The position numbers were made by a program, and so were the translations under genes. From Psychrosphaera saromensis (GTDB lineage: Bacteria; Pseudomonadota; Gammaproteobacteria; Enterobacterales; Alteromonadaceae): a DNA stretch of 64,000 nt. Position 1 is the first letter of the stretch, and every line of letters starts with the position of its first letter. Below, piece by piece: positions 55,599-64,000 of this stretch. Where the stretch lies: positions 3,449,991 to 3,513,990 of the forward strand of contig NZ_MSCH01000003.1 in the NCBI RefSeq assembly GCF_002954545.1, given 5' to 3'. The notes beneath the pieces were generated by a model. That model made no database searches and was not told the DNA's origin. It saw nothing but the letters and a program-made list of their open reading frames with translations.

Positions 55599-56339
55599 AT
55601 GGAAATCACTCATAACGTATTAAAAGAAACCGCAGCTGCACAAGCTCAAAGACAATCAAAGCCTACTGAGGTTAGTACGTCATCAACCGGCAACTTAAAT
55701 GACGCAGTAAGTAAAGTGCAGTCTCAGACATTGGCTGATGATATTTATACCGCAAGTGAGCACATCCCTTCTGTTACTTACGATAAACCTTTAACCGTCA
55801 CGGAAAGAGATCCTGCCGCAAACTTACTTTTAGATAAAATGACTAATACAATCAGTTTTGGTGAGTTACCCAAAAAATTGATTTATGTAAAGCCAATGTA
55901 TGAAAAGATGATGGGAGAAATTGCAATTGAGCAACCATCTTTAGCCAATAAAGATTGGGGTTTTTCTGTTGATGAAAATGACAAATTAGTCGTATCTGGC
56001 GATGTAACTGAAGATGAAAAAGCTTATCTTGAAGAAAAATTAAATAGTAATGATGACATTGTCCGTTTAACTAAAGACATTCCTGAAATTTTTATGAAAG
56101 GTCAAGAGTATGACCGTGGTTATTTTGAGAATGAGCAAGGAAGATTTTGGGGCAAGTATGATGTTACCAAAGAAAATTTTAAAGACATTGTGGATATAAA
56201 AGCCTTACTAGAAAGTCGGGCACAAGCTACTGATCCATTTTCATTTGCAGATGATTTCATGGCTCAATTAGCCCGCAACGCAGATATTATTCCGAGCAAA
56301 AGTTTGAAAGTGACCTATGAACTTAATGGAGGGAAATAA
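55599..56339 (+). CDS. unknown protein, tandem paralogue 2 of 3
   Basis: 246 residues with an AGAAGGAATTTAATATG start. It is very close to paralogue 1 over most of its length, with the same final block ARNADIIPSKSLKVTYELNG. It differs around residues 80-95 (TNTISFGELPKKLIYVKP) and at 205-225. Its 3' end and the 178 bases after it are almost identical to those of paralogue 1, a sign of recent duplication or gene conversion. Function unknown. Confidence 0.7.
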   Translation: MEITHNVLKETAAAQAQRQSKPTEVSTSSTGNLNDAVSKVQSQTLADDIYTASEHIPSVTYDKPLTVTERDPAANLLLDKMTNTISFGELPKKLIYVKPMYEKMMGEIAIEQPSLANKDWGFSVDENDKLVVSGDVTEDEKAYLEEKLNSNDDIVRLTKDIPEIFMKGQEYDRGYFENEQGRFWGKYDVTKENFKDIVDIKALLESRAQATDPFSFADDFMAQLARNADIIPSKSLKVTYELNGGK

Positions 56340-56515
56340 TTAACCTTTAGTCCCCTAGTTTGTATCTTTTGGGATTAGTACCTTTTGGAATTAGTGCAGT
56401 TTAAACTAGATTAATAGGTATAAAGTTTTGCATTATTACACCGATATACTTATTAACAGTCTAGAATTTTAAATAAATTAAACAAAAGCTGTGTTCAATA
56501 TAGAAGGAATTTAAT
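56340..56515. repeat. duplicated intergenic spacer, copy 2
   Basis: 176 bases, the second copy of the spacer at 55421-55598. The offset between copies is 919 bases. Confidence 0.92.
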
Positions 56516-57247
56516 ATGGACGTCACTCACAACACATTAAAAGAAACCGCAGCTGCACAAGCTCAAAGACAATCAAAGCCTGTTGAGGTAAGCAATTCAT
56601 TAACAAGCAAGTCATCAACCAGTAACTTAAATGACGCAGTAAGTAAAGTGCAGTCCCAAACATTGACTGATGATATTTATACTAAAGCTGAACATATTCC
56701 TAAAGTTACTTACGATAGACCGCTAGAATTCACTACTGTTTTAGCTGATGATCCTGAATTACTAGATAAAATGACCAACACTATTAGTCATGGGGAATTA
56801 CCAGCCAGGGTAAAACAGATACAGCCGATATACCAAGACTTCATGCTAGAATTACGAACAAACTCACCGACTTTAGCACAAAAAGATTGGGGCTTTTCTG
56901 TTGATGAAAATGACAAATTAGTGGTATCTGGTGATATTACCGAAGATGAACGCATTTACCTTGAAGAAAAATTAAATGAAAATGAAGATCTTGTCCGTTT
57001 AGCCAAAGACATCCCAGATATTTTAATTAAGGGCATGGAATATGACCGTGGTAATGATGGCAAAGGACAATACTATGGTAAGTACGATGTTACCGTTGAG
57101 AACTTTAAAGACATTATTGATGTAAAAGAATTATTAGATGCATCTGCAACTTATATTTCTACAGGTCTTCTCCACTTCAACCCTGATTACCAAGACAACC
57201 TTGGAGCTCAGCTAGCTTGGAGAGCTGAGGTTAAATACGCTTATTGA
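56516..57247 (+). CDS. unknown protein, tandem paralogue 3 of 3
   Basis: 243 residues. The N-terminus (LKETAAAQAQRQSKPVEVSN) and the core (KDWGFSVDENDKLVVSGDIT, DRGNDGKGQYYGKYDVT) match the other two. The middle (FTTVLADDPELLDKMTNTIS, IQPIYQDFMLELRTNSPTLA) and the C-terminus (ATYISTGLLHFNPDYQDN, ending AWRAEVKYAY) have diverged strongly. It has an extra SLTSKSSTS repeat in the N-terminal tail. It keeps the same 5' flank as paralogue 2. Function unknown. Confidence 0.7.
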   Translation: MDVTHNTLKETAAAQAQRQSKPVEVSNSLTSKSSTSNLNDAVSKVQSQTLTDDIYTKAEHIPKVTYDRPLEFTTVLADDPELLDKMTNTISHGELPARVKQIQPIYQDFMLELRTNSPTLAQKDWGFSVDENDKLVVSGDITEDERIYLEEKLNENEDLVRLAKDIPDILIKGMEYDRGNDGKGQYYGKYDVTVENFKDIIDVKELLDASATYISTGLLHFNPDYQDNLGAQLAWRAEVKYAY

Positions 57248-57411
57248 TAACCATCCTCAAGTATAAAAGATTATAAAACGCCCCATCACCTCTATTGCCC
57301 TTATTATTCAAGGCTCAAGTTAAACAATATTTTATATCTCAATAAATTTAATCCCATAAAGTACTTAGGTGCTTTATAGTATTAACAATTTTTAACAATA
57401 TGAGCTTTATG

Positions 57412-59019
57412 ATGAATAAAATATACATACGCTTAACTTTTATCGCTTCAGCACTTTTCATATCTGCATGTGGAAAAAATACAGTTCCGCAGCATGAACA
57501 GAGCGTGAGCCTTGATAATGTACATCAACATATCAAAGTACTAGCTTCTGATAAATTTGCAGGCAGAGGTCCATTAACTGAAGGTGAAAGCCTTACGATT
57601 AATTACTTAGCTGACGAATACAAAAAAATAGGCTTAGTTGGTGCCGTTGATGGGGAATTCTTCCAACCAGTTCCTATGGCCAAACTCACACCTAATCCGG
57701 ATATGGTGTTAAAAATAGGAAAGCTTGAATTTCAAGCAGGTAAAGACTTTACCGCTCGTACAGAACAAATAAACCAAACTATCGACCTTGTTGAATCTGA
57801 TATCGTGTTTGTAGGTTACGGTATAAACGCACCTGAATACCAATGGAATGATTATCAAGATATTGATGTTACTGGTAAAACCGTCATTGTATTAGTTAAC
57901 GATCCGGGTTTTGCGACTCAAGATGATGCTTTATTTACAGGTAACGCAATGACTTATTATGGTCGTTGGACTTACAAATATGAAGAAGCGGCAAGACAAG
58001 GTGCCAAAGCCGTGCTTATTGTACATGAAACTGCACCAGCAGCTTACCCTTGGGGTGTAGTAGAGAGCTCAAATACAGGTAGTAAATACACTCTGATTGA
58101 TGAAGAAAATAATCGTAGTAAATTACCTATTATGGGTTGGATACAATACGAGGCAACTAAAAAGCTAATGACGGCAGCTGGTTTAGATTATGCTGACTTG
58201 AAAAAACAAGCATTAATGCCAAGTTTTAAAGCAACGCCTTTAAACTTAACTGCAAATCTACAGTTAAAAACTAGCATTGAACATGCTGAGTCAAACAATG
58301 TTGTTGCCTTGCTTGAGGGGACGTCTAGAGCGGATGAATATATTGTTGTTAGTGCTCATTGGGATCACTTTGGTACTAAACAAACTGCAACAGGACCAAA
58401 AATTTATAATGGTGCAGTCGATAATGCCACTGGTACAGCAGCAACTATAGAAATTGCTCGAATTCTTAAAAAGCAGCATCAAGATAAACCTTTTGAACGT
58501 TCTATTTTGTTTGTGAACTTTACAGCTGAAGAAACTGGCTTAATTGGCTCTGAACTATTTGCCAGAGGCGATCTGATACCAACTAAAAATATGGTTGCTT
58601 TGTTAAACATTGATGGCATGAATGTATTAGATGCTGTGGATTACACATTACAATATGGTAAAGACATGTCTGAAATGGAAGATTACTTGGTAAAAGCAGC
58701 GGCGAAGCAACAACGCCATGTAAAGCTTGATCCTAGACCTCAAAATGGTTTGTTTTTCCGTTCAGATCACTTCTCTTTCGCAAAACAAGGTGTACCAAGT
58801 TTATTGTTTATGAGCCTTGGCGATACAGATCCTGATTACATCACACATAAATATCACAAAGAACAAGACGATTACTCTAACACCTGGTCTTTAGGTGGCG
58901 TTGAGCAAGATATTTCATTGATTGTTGATATTACTAGTGAGCTTGCAACAAATGAAGATTGGCCTAAATGGAAGGCTGAGTCTGATTTTAAAAAACGCAG
59001 ACTACAAGATAGAAAATAA
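57412..59019 (+). CDS. M28 family metallopeptidase, lipoprotein
   Basis: About 535 residues. The start is one of three in-frame ATGs (57400, 57409, 57412); GAG at 57402-57404 best fits 57412. The signal peptide ends in a lipobox (LFISAC). A PA-like insert domain lies at about 130-260 (GKTVIVLVNDPGF, AARQGAKAVLIVHE). The M28 catalytic part has VVSAHWDHFG, GAVDNATGTAATIE, NFTAEETGLIGS and 'FRSDHFSFAKQGVPSLLF', supplying two-zinc ligands and the catalytic Glu. It is an aminopeptidase-like enzyme of the cell envelope. A terminator lies at 59096-59125. Confidence 0.92.
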   Translation: MNKIYIRLTFIASALFISACGKNTVPQHEQSVSLDNVHQHIKVLASDKFAGRGPLTEGESLTINYLADEYKKIGLVGAVDGEFFQPVPMAKLTPNPDMVLKIGKLEFQAGKDFTARTEQINQTIDLVESDIVFVGYGINAPEYQWNDYQDIDVTGKTVIVLVNDPGFATQDDALFTGNAMTYYGRWTYKYEEAARQGAKAVLIVHETAPAAYPWGVVESSNTGSKYTLIDEENNRSKLPIMGWIQYEATKKLMTAAGLDYADLKKQALMPSFKATPLNLTANLQLKTSIEHAESNNVVALLEGTSRADEYIVVSAHWDHFGTKQTATGPKIYNGAVDNATGTAATIEIARILKKQHQDKPFERSILFVNFTAEETGLIGSELFARGDLIPTKNMVALLNIDGMNVLDAVDYTLQYGKDMSEMEDYLVKAAAKQQRHVKLDPRPQNGLFFRSDHFSFAKQGVPSLLFMSLGDTDPDYITHKYHKEQDDYSNTWSLGGVEQDISLIVDITSELATNEDWPKWKAESDFKKRRLQDRK

Positions 59020-59339
59020 ATACATACATAAAACAGTATTAGAAACATCTATCTAAGTTTTATTTAGGTCAAATGTCCCGTCCTAAAATAAGTTTAAGGC
59101 GAACCATAAGGTTCGCCTTTTTTTGTTTTTACTCTGCTGTTTTTAATTTGCAGCTCTTGCTCTGAAAAACATCTGGATTAACATCTATTACTAAAATAAA
59201 TATTTTCTCAAATTAGTTGAGCATAGCGGTAGTAGCTTGCCTTAATTAGATGGGCTAAAACTAACAAGCTACTCCATCAAGTGAAACGTTAAAGTTCAAA
59301 AACATACAATGCCGACCTTGAGCTACAAGTCTCAAGAAC
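59020..59339. other. intergenic region between the convergent M28 and ytfL-like genes
   Basis: 320 bases without a gene. It holds the terminator above and an inverted repeat AGTAGCTTG (59231-59239) / CAAGCTACT (59265-59273) with a 25-base interior. The TTCTCAAATTAGTTGAGCAT stretch loosely resembles the sequence before the 47.85-kb palindrome. Confidence 0.55.
59096..59125 (+). terminator. terminator of the M28 peptidase gene
   Basis: AAGGCGAACC-ATAA-GGTTCGCCTT followed by a run of T. Confidence 0.85.
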
Positions 59340-60659
59340 TTAAGACACCAGCTTGGTATCATCTGTGGTTACTACTGTAACTTCGTTTAAGCGTGTGACT
59401 AAAAGCTGCTCGACTCTTATCCCATCAACGTCTATGGCTTCAAATTTATAACCGTCGTGGACCACGTAATCTGTACGTTTTGGTAAGCGCTTCAACGTAT
59501 AAATAAGGAATCCCGCGAGGGTTTCATACTGGTTATCGTTGGGAAATACGTCAACGTCTAGTAGCTTCATTAGGTCGACAATTGGCGTCACGCCATCGAC
59601 TAACCAAGAATTTGCATCACGCTGGACGATTTGTTCCTCGCCATGAATTGTCACTAGGTCGCCCATAAAACTACTCATTAAGTCTTTTAACGTCACAAGA
59701 CCTACTATCATAGCGTATTCGTTAACCACTATCGCAAAAGGCTGCATTGCCGTTTTAAACTCGTTAAGGGCTTCCGACAGCGTTAAGGTTTCTGGTAAGT
59801 AAAACAGTTCAGTTTGGATCATGCTGTCTTTCAAATGTGCGGATTCGCCTTTAAGCAATTGGCGTAATATTTGTTTTGACTCAACTGAGCCAACTACTCT
59901 GTCCAAATGCCCGTCACACACTAAGAAATTATTATGAGGGTGCTCTAGGATCTTCGCGCTAATGGTTTCGCTATCGTCTTTGATATCAAAATAGACAATG
60001 GCATCGCGTGTGGTCATCGCGGTAGGCAAGGTGCGGCCTTCTAGTTCAAACACATTGCCTAGCAGTTGATATTCCTGTTGTTGCAATGAACCGTGCTCGG
60101 CTCCCGCGTCCATCATGGCGACGATGTCTTCGGTCGTCACTACGTCTTCTCGTACCATTGGCATTTTAAAAATACGTAACACCAGATTAGTGATGCTATT
60201 AAAAAACATAACAAGCGGTGTTAATGCATAGGTGATGATATTCATCAGCCCGACGACTTTTGCAGCAACGGCTTCTGGCATGATCATAGCGATGCGTTTT
60301 GGCAATAAGTCGGCGAATAATATAAATAACGATGTGATGGCTAAGAAAGACAGCAAGAAGCTAATTTGCTCTGCCATAGGGCCAGAATACACAAGCGCGA
60401 CTAACTTAGATGTATAAGGTGTTAGGGTTTGTTCGCCAATGATACCGCCTAATATAGCGATAGCATTAAGGGCTATTTGGATCATAGCGAAGAAGCTGCC
60501 TGGTTGCTCTTGCAAACGTAGTACGGCGGCGGCTTTGGTATCCCCTTCGTCGGCCATGACTCTTAACTTAATCTTCCGCGAAGCTGCGATGGAAATCTCC
60601 GACATAGCAAACAAGGCGCCAAATAATATCAAGATGCCAATGCCTAATAAGTCAATCAT
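59340..60659 (-). CDS. ytfL: CNNM/CBS-domain membrane protein, YtfL/PaeA type
   Basis: 439 residues. The DUF21/CNNM membrane domain (1-190) contains FAMSEISIAASRKIKLRVMADEG and ILFADLLPKRIAMIMPEAVA. Two CBS domains (about 205-330) follow, then a CorC_HlyC domain (about 345-430, SWLVDGVTPIVDLMKLLDVD). Blocks align well with my recollection of E. coli YtfL (PaeA), linked to export of cadaverine and putrescine. The ATG at 60659 opens directly into the first helix. Single gene. Confidence 0.9.
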   Translation of the reverse strand: MIDLLGIGILILFGALFAMSEISIAASRKIKLRVMADEGDTKAAAVLRLQEQPGSFFAMIQIALNAIAILGGIIGEQTLTPYTSKLVALVYSGPMAEQISFLLSFLAITSLFILFADLLPKRIAMIMPEAVAAKVVGLMNIITYALTPLVMFFNSITNLVLRIFKMPMVREDVVTTEDIVAMMDAGAEHGSLQQQEYQLLGNVFELEGRTLPTAMTTRDAIVYFDIKDDSETISAKILEHPHNNFLVCDGHLDRVVGSVESKQILRQLLKGESAHLKDSMIQTELFYLPETLTLSEALNEFKTAMQPFAIVVNEYAMIVGLVTLKDLMSSFMGDLVTIHGEEQIVQRDANSWLVDGVTPIVDLMKLLDVDVFPNDNQYETLAGFLIYTLKRLPKRTDYVVHDGYKFEAIDVDGIRVEQLLVTRLNEVTVVTTDDTKLVS

Positions 60660-61015
60660 GTTTTACTCCAGTTCACGGGGTTGAGCGAGCGCTACCCATC
60701 GTCTTGCTTCACTAAAAAAGCGCGCAATTATTATTCAATATTAGCTAGACAGCAACAACTTTGTTATTAAGATTGTAAAATAAAATTATCACAATTAAAT
60801 CAATAAGTTAGATTGCATTTCTTGAGGTTTTTGTAAGTTCATGTAATAACGAGGGCGTTTTTAGTGCTTTATGATGTTCACGCTAGCTCACTTTGAAGTA
60901 AAAATGGATTAACACAGAAATGGGTTAACCCATACACAGCTTGCTACTTATTATTTGAGCTAATTGTATGGCAAAGCGAACCGCTAGGTTCGCTTTTATC
61001 TTCTAAATAAAAAAA
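60660..61015. other. intergenic region between the ytfL-like and TonB receptor genes
   Basis: 356 bases. The left part must hold the ytfL-like promoter. At the right end lies a hairpin AAAGCGAACC / GGTTCGCTTT (60973-60996), probably the end of the TonB receptor transcript. Nothing else is seen. Confidence 0.5.
60973..60996 (-). terminator. probable terminator of the TonB receptor gene
   Basis: A 10-bp stem with a 4-base loop, 20 bases beyond the stop codon; the T-tract on the minus strand is short. Confidence 0.5.
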
Positions 61016-63076
61016 CTATTCTCCAAACTTAACCCTAAACCCAGCATTAACCGTGAAGCCGTCGTTTCTTGACCAGATATCTGTGGTCCATCGACCACTT
61101 GCTGATTGTGTAGGTAGAACCAAAGAATAATCTCTCGTTTGTCTTACATTCAACAGGTTTTCAGCGTTAAGAAAGTAACTGATCTTGCCTATGGTAATTT
61201 GCCCTAACAAGCCTAAATGCCAATATGGTTTACTCTTACTTAAGTAAGGATTATTTTCTAACTGCTGAGTGCCCGTGTAATAAGCCTCAAATCCCACCAT
61301 ATGACTGCCATGCTCTTCCCACATAACAACCGCTCCAGCTGAATGTTTTGGCGTAAGCGCTAAAGGAGTATGGTTAAAGCCAGTTTCATCGGCTTTTGTG
61401 GCGTCTGTATATAAGTAACTACCGGTAAATTTAATGTCCTGCCAGCGATAGCGTAATAACAACTCAACGCCTCTTATTTGGCTTTCTCCTGCGGCATTCA
61501 CAATACGAACTTGTTTATCTGATGTGGGGTCTAAACTGTCGATAACCTCAAGATCTGTGGCGTTTTCAACATCTGAGGCGAACAATGTCATGCTAGTTTC
61601 CATGCTACCTAGCACATAACTAATATCCATAGATGCGGTTGAAGCGGTTTCCGCGTCTATATTTTCTAGCGGTGCAAGGCGCGATAAACCAGCTTCATCT
61701 ATATCTTCAATAAATGGGCTCGGAGCAAAAAAGCCTTGTCCGTAGGAACCTCGTACCGTCCAGTCACCGGGTTTATATAACATTGAGATACGTGGACTAA
61801 CTTGAGTACCATATTCACTATGCCAATCTGCACGAGTGCTCAGTGATAATGAAACCTCATCGTTGGCATCAAAGTCTACTTGTGTAAACACACCAGGTAC
61901 TTGATAAGAATAATCATGTATTGGAAAGGTTTCTGAGCTGTATTCTTCTGACTGAAAAGCGACACCAACTACCCATGCTGCTTTTTCTGTATAGCCTGAC
62001 AGACTAGTTTCAATGAGTTGACTTTGATGGCTGTCATCTTCAAACACAGTGCCGTATTCATGTTCATGGTCTTGGTTCATTGCTGAGCCACGAACATTAA
62101 CATTCATCATCTCACCTACTGGTTTATCATAAATAAAACCAATATCGGTTCTTAACGAGTCTTGTGTTTGCGCAAATGGATTACCGTCTGGCAGATTTGA
62201 ATTTGCAACTGTGCCTCCCGTTCTTTGCTCCGTCATTGCCCCCAAAGTTAAATATAAGTTAGCCCCGGTATCATCTTGCCAATAAAAACGAGGACGAACA
62301 CTGGCCCTTTTGTAACCGGCCATATCTATCCAGCCATCATTATCCAAGTCTTGTTGTTCTTGGTGATGAACGCCTGCAGTAACAGATGCACTCGTCGACT
62401 CTGAAATTGGCGATGAAAAATATGAGGTAATATCTTGGCCGTTTTTAGAAGTGACATTAACTAACACCTCACCTTCTGGCTCGTCATTAGGCGTTCTTGA
62501 GATTAAATTGATCACACCACCAAGAGCCGAACCTCCATACAGTGAAGACGCTGAGCCTTTAATGATTTCAACATTAGCAAGGTCCGTTGGTGGGATTTGT
62601 AACAAACCGATTGAAGCGGTTTGGCCACCATATAATGGCAGGCCATCACTTAACAACTGAGTGTAACGCCCAAACATGCCTTGTAATCTAATATTGGCAC
62701 TGCCTAAAGCGGGCGATGTGGTTTGCACCCTAACACCACCCGTTTCAGCCACCAGCATAGAGATATTGCCGGGACGCATTAAGGCTTTTTCTTGAATTTC
62801 TTCACCATCAATCACTTCAGTACGTGTGGCTGATTCTGTAACTATACGACCTAAGCGTGATGCGTTAACTTGAATTTTCTCAATTGTGCTGTCGTTTTTT
62901 TCATGGTGAGCGTGTTCATGGTGATTTTTTTCATGGAGGGCATGTTCATGAGATTTTTTTTCATGAAGATCATGTTCATCCTGCGCTTTATTCTGGTGCT
63001 CATCTTTATCATTAGCTTGTGCTAATGCAGGAACTAACAGTGCGATCACTGCTAATTTTTTATAATTTGTTTGCAT
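61016..63076 (-). CDS. TonB-dependent outer-membrane receptor with His-rich N-terminus (metal uptake, probably copper or zinc)
   Basis: 686 residues. The signal peptide is MQTNYKKLAVIALLVPALAQA. A metal-binding-like stretch (about 22-63) follows, with repeats of the form HEKKSHEHALHEKNHHEHA. Then come a TonB-box-like EKIQVNA, the plug domain (LQGMFGRYTQLLSDGLPLYG, IEIIKGSASSLYGGSALGGV) and a 22-strand barrel. The His-rich insert and the CopL-like gene 131 bases upstream suggest copper; zinc is possible. Transcribed downstream of that gene. Confidence 0.85.
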   Translation of the reverse strand: MQTNYKKLAVIALLVPALAQANDKDEHQNKAQDEHDLHEKKSHEHALHEKNHHEHAHHEKNDSTIEKIQVNASRLGRIVTESATRTEVIDGEEIQEKALMRPGNISMLVAETGGVRVQTTSPALGSANIRLQGMFGRYTQLLSDGLPLYGGQTASIGLLQIPPTDLANVEIIKGSASSLYGGSALGGVINLISRTPNDEPEGEVLVNVTSKNGQDITSYFSSPISESTSASVTAGVHHQEQQDLDNDGWIDMAGYKRASVRPRFYWQDDTGANLYLTLGAMTEQRTGGTVANSNLPDGNPFAQTQDSLRTDIGFIYDKPVGEMMNVNVRGSAMNQDHEHEYGTVFEDDSHQSQLIETSLSGYTEKAAWVVGVAFQSEEYSSETFPIHDYSYQVPGVFTQVDFDANDEVSLSLSTRADWHSEYGTQVSPRISMLYKPGDWTVRGSYGQGFFAPSPFIEDIDEAGLSRLAPLENIDAETASTASMDISYVLGSMETSMTLFASDVENATDLEVIDSLDPTSDKQVRIVNAAGESQIRGVELLLRYRWQDIKFTGSYLYTDATKADETGFNHTPLALTPKHSAGAVVMWEEHGSHMVGFEAYYTGTQQLENNPYLSKSKPYWHLGLLGQITIGKISYFLNAENLLNVRQTRDYSLVLPTQSASGRWTTDIWSRNDGFTVNAGFRVKFGE

Positions 63077-63173
63077 ATTTTACCTCGGGCAATGTTTAGT
63101 ATTAGCTCAATACAATAAGGCTGATACTTTGATTCTGTTGTTTTTGTTCAGATTGTGTTTGGTCAGATAAAAT

Positions 63174-63198
63174 AAAGCACACGAATACGGTTATGCTG
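63174..63198 (-). promoter_or_regulatory. inverted repeat between the CopL-like gene and the TonB receptor gene
   Basis: GCACA and TGTGC arms flank ATA/TAT inside the 131-base spacer. It could be a regulatory hairpin in the transcript or an operator. The stem is short and imperfect. Confidence 0.35.
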
Positions 63199-63207
63199 TG
63201 CAATATT

Positions 63208-63651
63208 TTATGAGGTAAAAATGGGAGGCCGATACCGCGAGGTGGCAATAGATTTAGGTTGAGCAAAAGATTGTAAATACGGTGATTCGCTCAATAACAT
63301 AGATGTTGCTGGAATCAGTTCAACATTTAAAGACATTGCAGATGTACAGCCATTAGCAATACAAACACACGCACCATCACAACATTCATCGGTGCAGCAG
63401 TCGACTTGGCTTTTTACATGCTCCGAGCTTTCCACCTTAGTAGAGCTTAGAGTGTTATCTAGACTAGTTTTGAAATCATTATGAACAGAAGCGGTTACAT
63501 TAGAGACGATTAAATTAGAGCTGCCTAGATTAGAAGAGCTTACCCCTCTACTTTCTTCACAAGAATTAAACATGTTATAGCCCACAGCCTGCCCGATAAA
63601 AGCAGTAAAAAGAACGGTTAAAACTAAGACTTGGGATAATTTAGGGAGCAT
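63208..63651 (-). CDS. CopL-like Cys-rich exported protein
   Basis: 147 residues from the ATG at 63651 (GGAAT upstream); an in-frame start 9 codons earlier is not family-like. The signal or anchor sequence is MLPKLSQVLVLTVLFTAFIGQAVG. A Ser/Asn-rich linker follows, then a Cys cluster CCTDECCDGACVCIANGC. The C-terminal end runs SRYRPPIFTS. The order signal, CC-C-C-C cluster, and RPPI near the end is that of CopL-type proteins, which in Xanthomonas stand before copper-resistance genes and are needed for their induction. Here it precedes a His-rich TonB receptor gene. Confidence 0.65.
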   Translation of the reverse strand: MLPKLSQVLVLTVLFTAFIGQAVGYNMFNSCEESRGVSSSNLGSSNLIVSNVTASVHNDFKTSLDNTLSSTKVESSEHVKSQVDCCTDECCDGACVCIANGCTSAMSLNVELIPATSMLLSESPYLQSFAQPKSIATSRYRPPIFTS

Positions 63652-63741
63652 GTTTATTCCGAATATTAATACGCACACTATGTTACTCGGTTAGCATGAT
63701 AATGTGAATAATTACTGCGGAATTGATCAGTTAAGTTTGAG

Positions 63742-63756
63742 TAGGTTATCAACCTA
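63742..63756. promoter_or_regulatory. palindrome upstream of the CopL-like gene
   Basis: TAGGTTATCAACCTA is a perfect 6-bp-arm palindrome with a 3-base centre, 90 bases before the CopL-like start. It may be a metalloregulator site. Confidence 0.35.
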
Positions 63757-63854
63757 GCCTTGGTTTTTGAGATTTAGTTACTGAAATTTAGTTACTTGGG
63801 TATTAGTGGTTTAGATTTGTCGGCTCAGGTATAGACTCTTGGGTTTTATAACCG

Positions 63855-64000
63855 TTAACCACTAATACTTTTATATAAATGACCATAGGTAGACTTGTGT
63901 TGGTTAAATAGAAATTCACGCAGTACCTCGCGCGATACCCCTTCTGCATTTATTTTAACGGCCATAACGCCATTTTCCGTACGTACCTCTTCATACACCA
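63855..64000 (-). CDS. C-terminal end of an unrecognised protein (runs off the window)
   Basis: 48 codons on the minus strand from the window edge to a TAA at 63855-63857, with the frame open throughout. The peptide includes ENGVMAVKINAEGVSREVLR and ends HLYKSISG. The other two minus-strand frames are interrupted or less protein-like. Upstream of the CopL-like gene on the same strand, it may be a separate unit. No family is assigned. Confidence 0.5.
   Translation of the reverse strand, partial: VYEEVRTENGVMAVKINAEGVSREVLREFLFNQHKSTYGHLYKSISG

Overview
The window is a stretch of an AT-rich gammaproteobacterial chromosome. Gene content and order point to the marine Alteromonadales, most likely the Colwelliaceae (Colwellia or Thalassotalea type). 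The pointers are ygiF-glnE-ygiM, aroF-tyrA next to rpsP-rimM-trmD-rplS, AcnB, a ZntB/CorA transporter, M14, M28 and S10 peptidases, several c-di-GMP proteins and short intergenic palindromic repeats. This placement rests on protein resemblance only. No rRNA, tRNA, CRISPR array, complete insertion sequence or prophage was recognised.

Layout. 1-6.8 kb: the first codons of a MerC-like gene, a membrane thioredoxin-fold protein, a ZntB-like transporter, a large DUF748 protein and ApbE. 6.8-10.5 kb: dnaK-dnaJ, with a readable sigma-32 promoter and a long hairpin between the genes. 10.5-22.2 kb: a diguanylate cyclase, glnE, ygiF, ygiM, a response regulator/CheC plus PAS-GGDEF pair, an exported Tpx, PII, nadE and an HDOD protein. 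22.3-26.8 kb: aroF-tyrA behind a perfect TyrR box, then the rplS-trmD-rimM-rpsP operon. 27-29.1 kb: an LPP20-like/FGE-like exported pair. 29.3-35.3 kb: two aconitase-B genes in tandem, separated by a 125-bp tandem repeat. 35.5-43.3 kb: a small Cys-rich EGKCG-repeat peptide of the HvfA type, a degenerate GGDEF protein, tyrS, an S10 peptidase, dgt, yigZ and an unknown gene. 43.3-47.7 kb: a NaChBac-type channel and an arsenic operon (ArsC-ArsR fusion, GAPDH, ArsJ). 47.7-54.5 kb is more accessory: repeats, yaiL, an M14 peptidase, a ParE/Phd toxin-antitoxin pair, CreA, two unknown membrane proteins, and a PemK/MazF gene broken by an in-frame stop. 54.6-57.3 kb: three tandem paralogues of an unrecognised family. 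57.4-64 kb: an M28 peptidase, YtfL/PaeA, a His-rich TonB receptor preceded by a CopL-like gene, and the end of an unknown gene.

How the genes work together. GlnB (PII) and GlnE belong to the same nitrogen-control circuit. aroF-tyrA is a classic tyrosine operon with its operator visible. The ars genes make up the arsenate-to-1-arseno-3-phosphoglycerate export route plus a thioredoxin-type arsenate reductase domain. Metal handling recurs in the MerC-like, ZntB, HvfA-like, CopL-like and His-rich TonB receptor genes. The best candidates for new biology are the orphan HvfA-like peptide, the triplicated unknown family, and the dispersed or tandem palindromic repeats.
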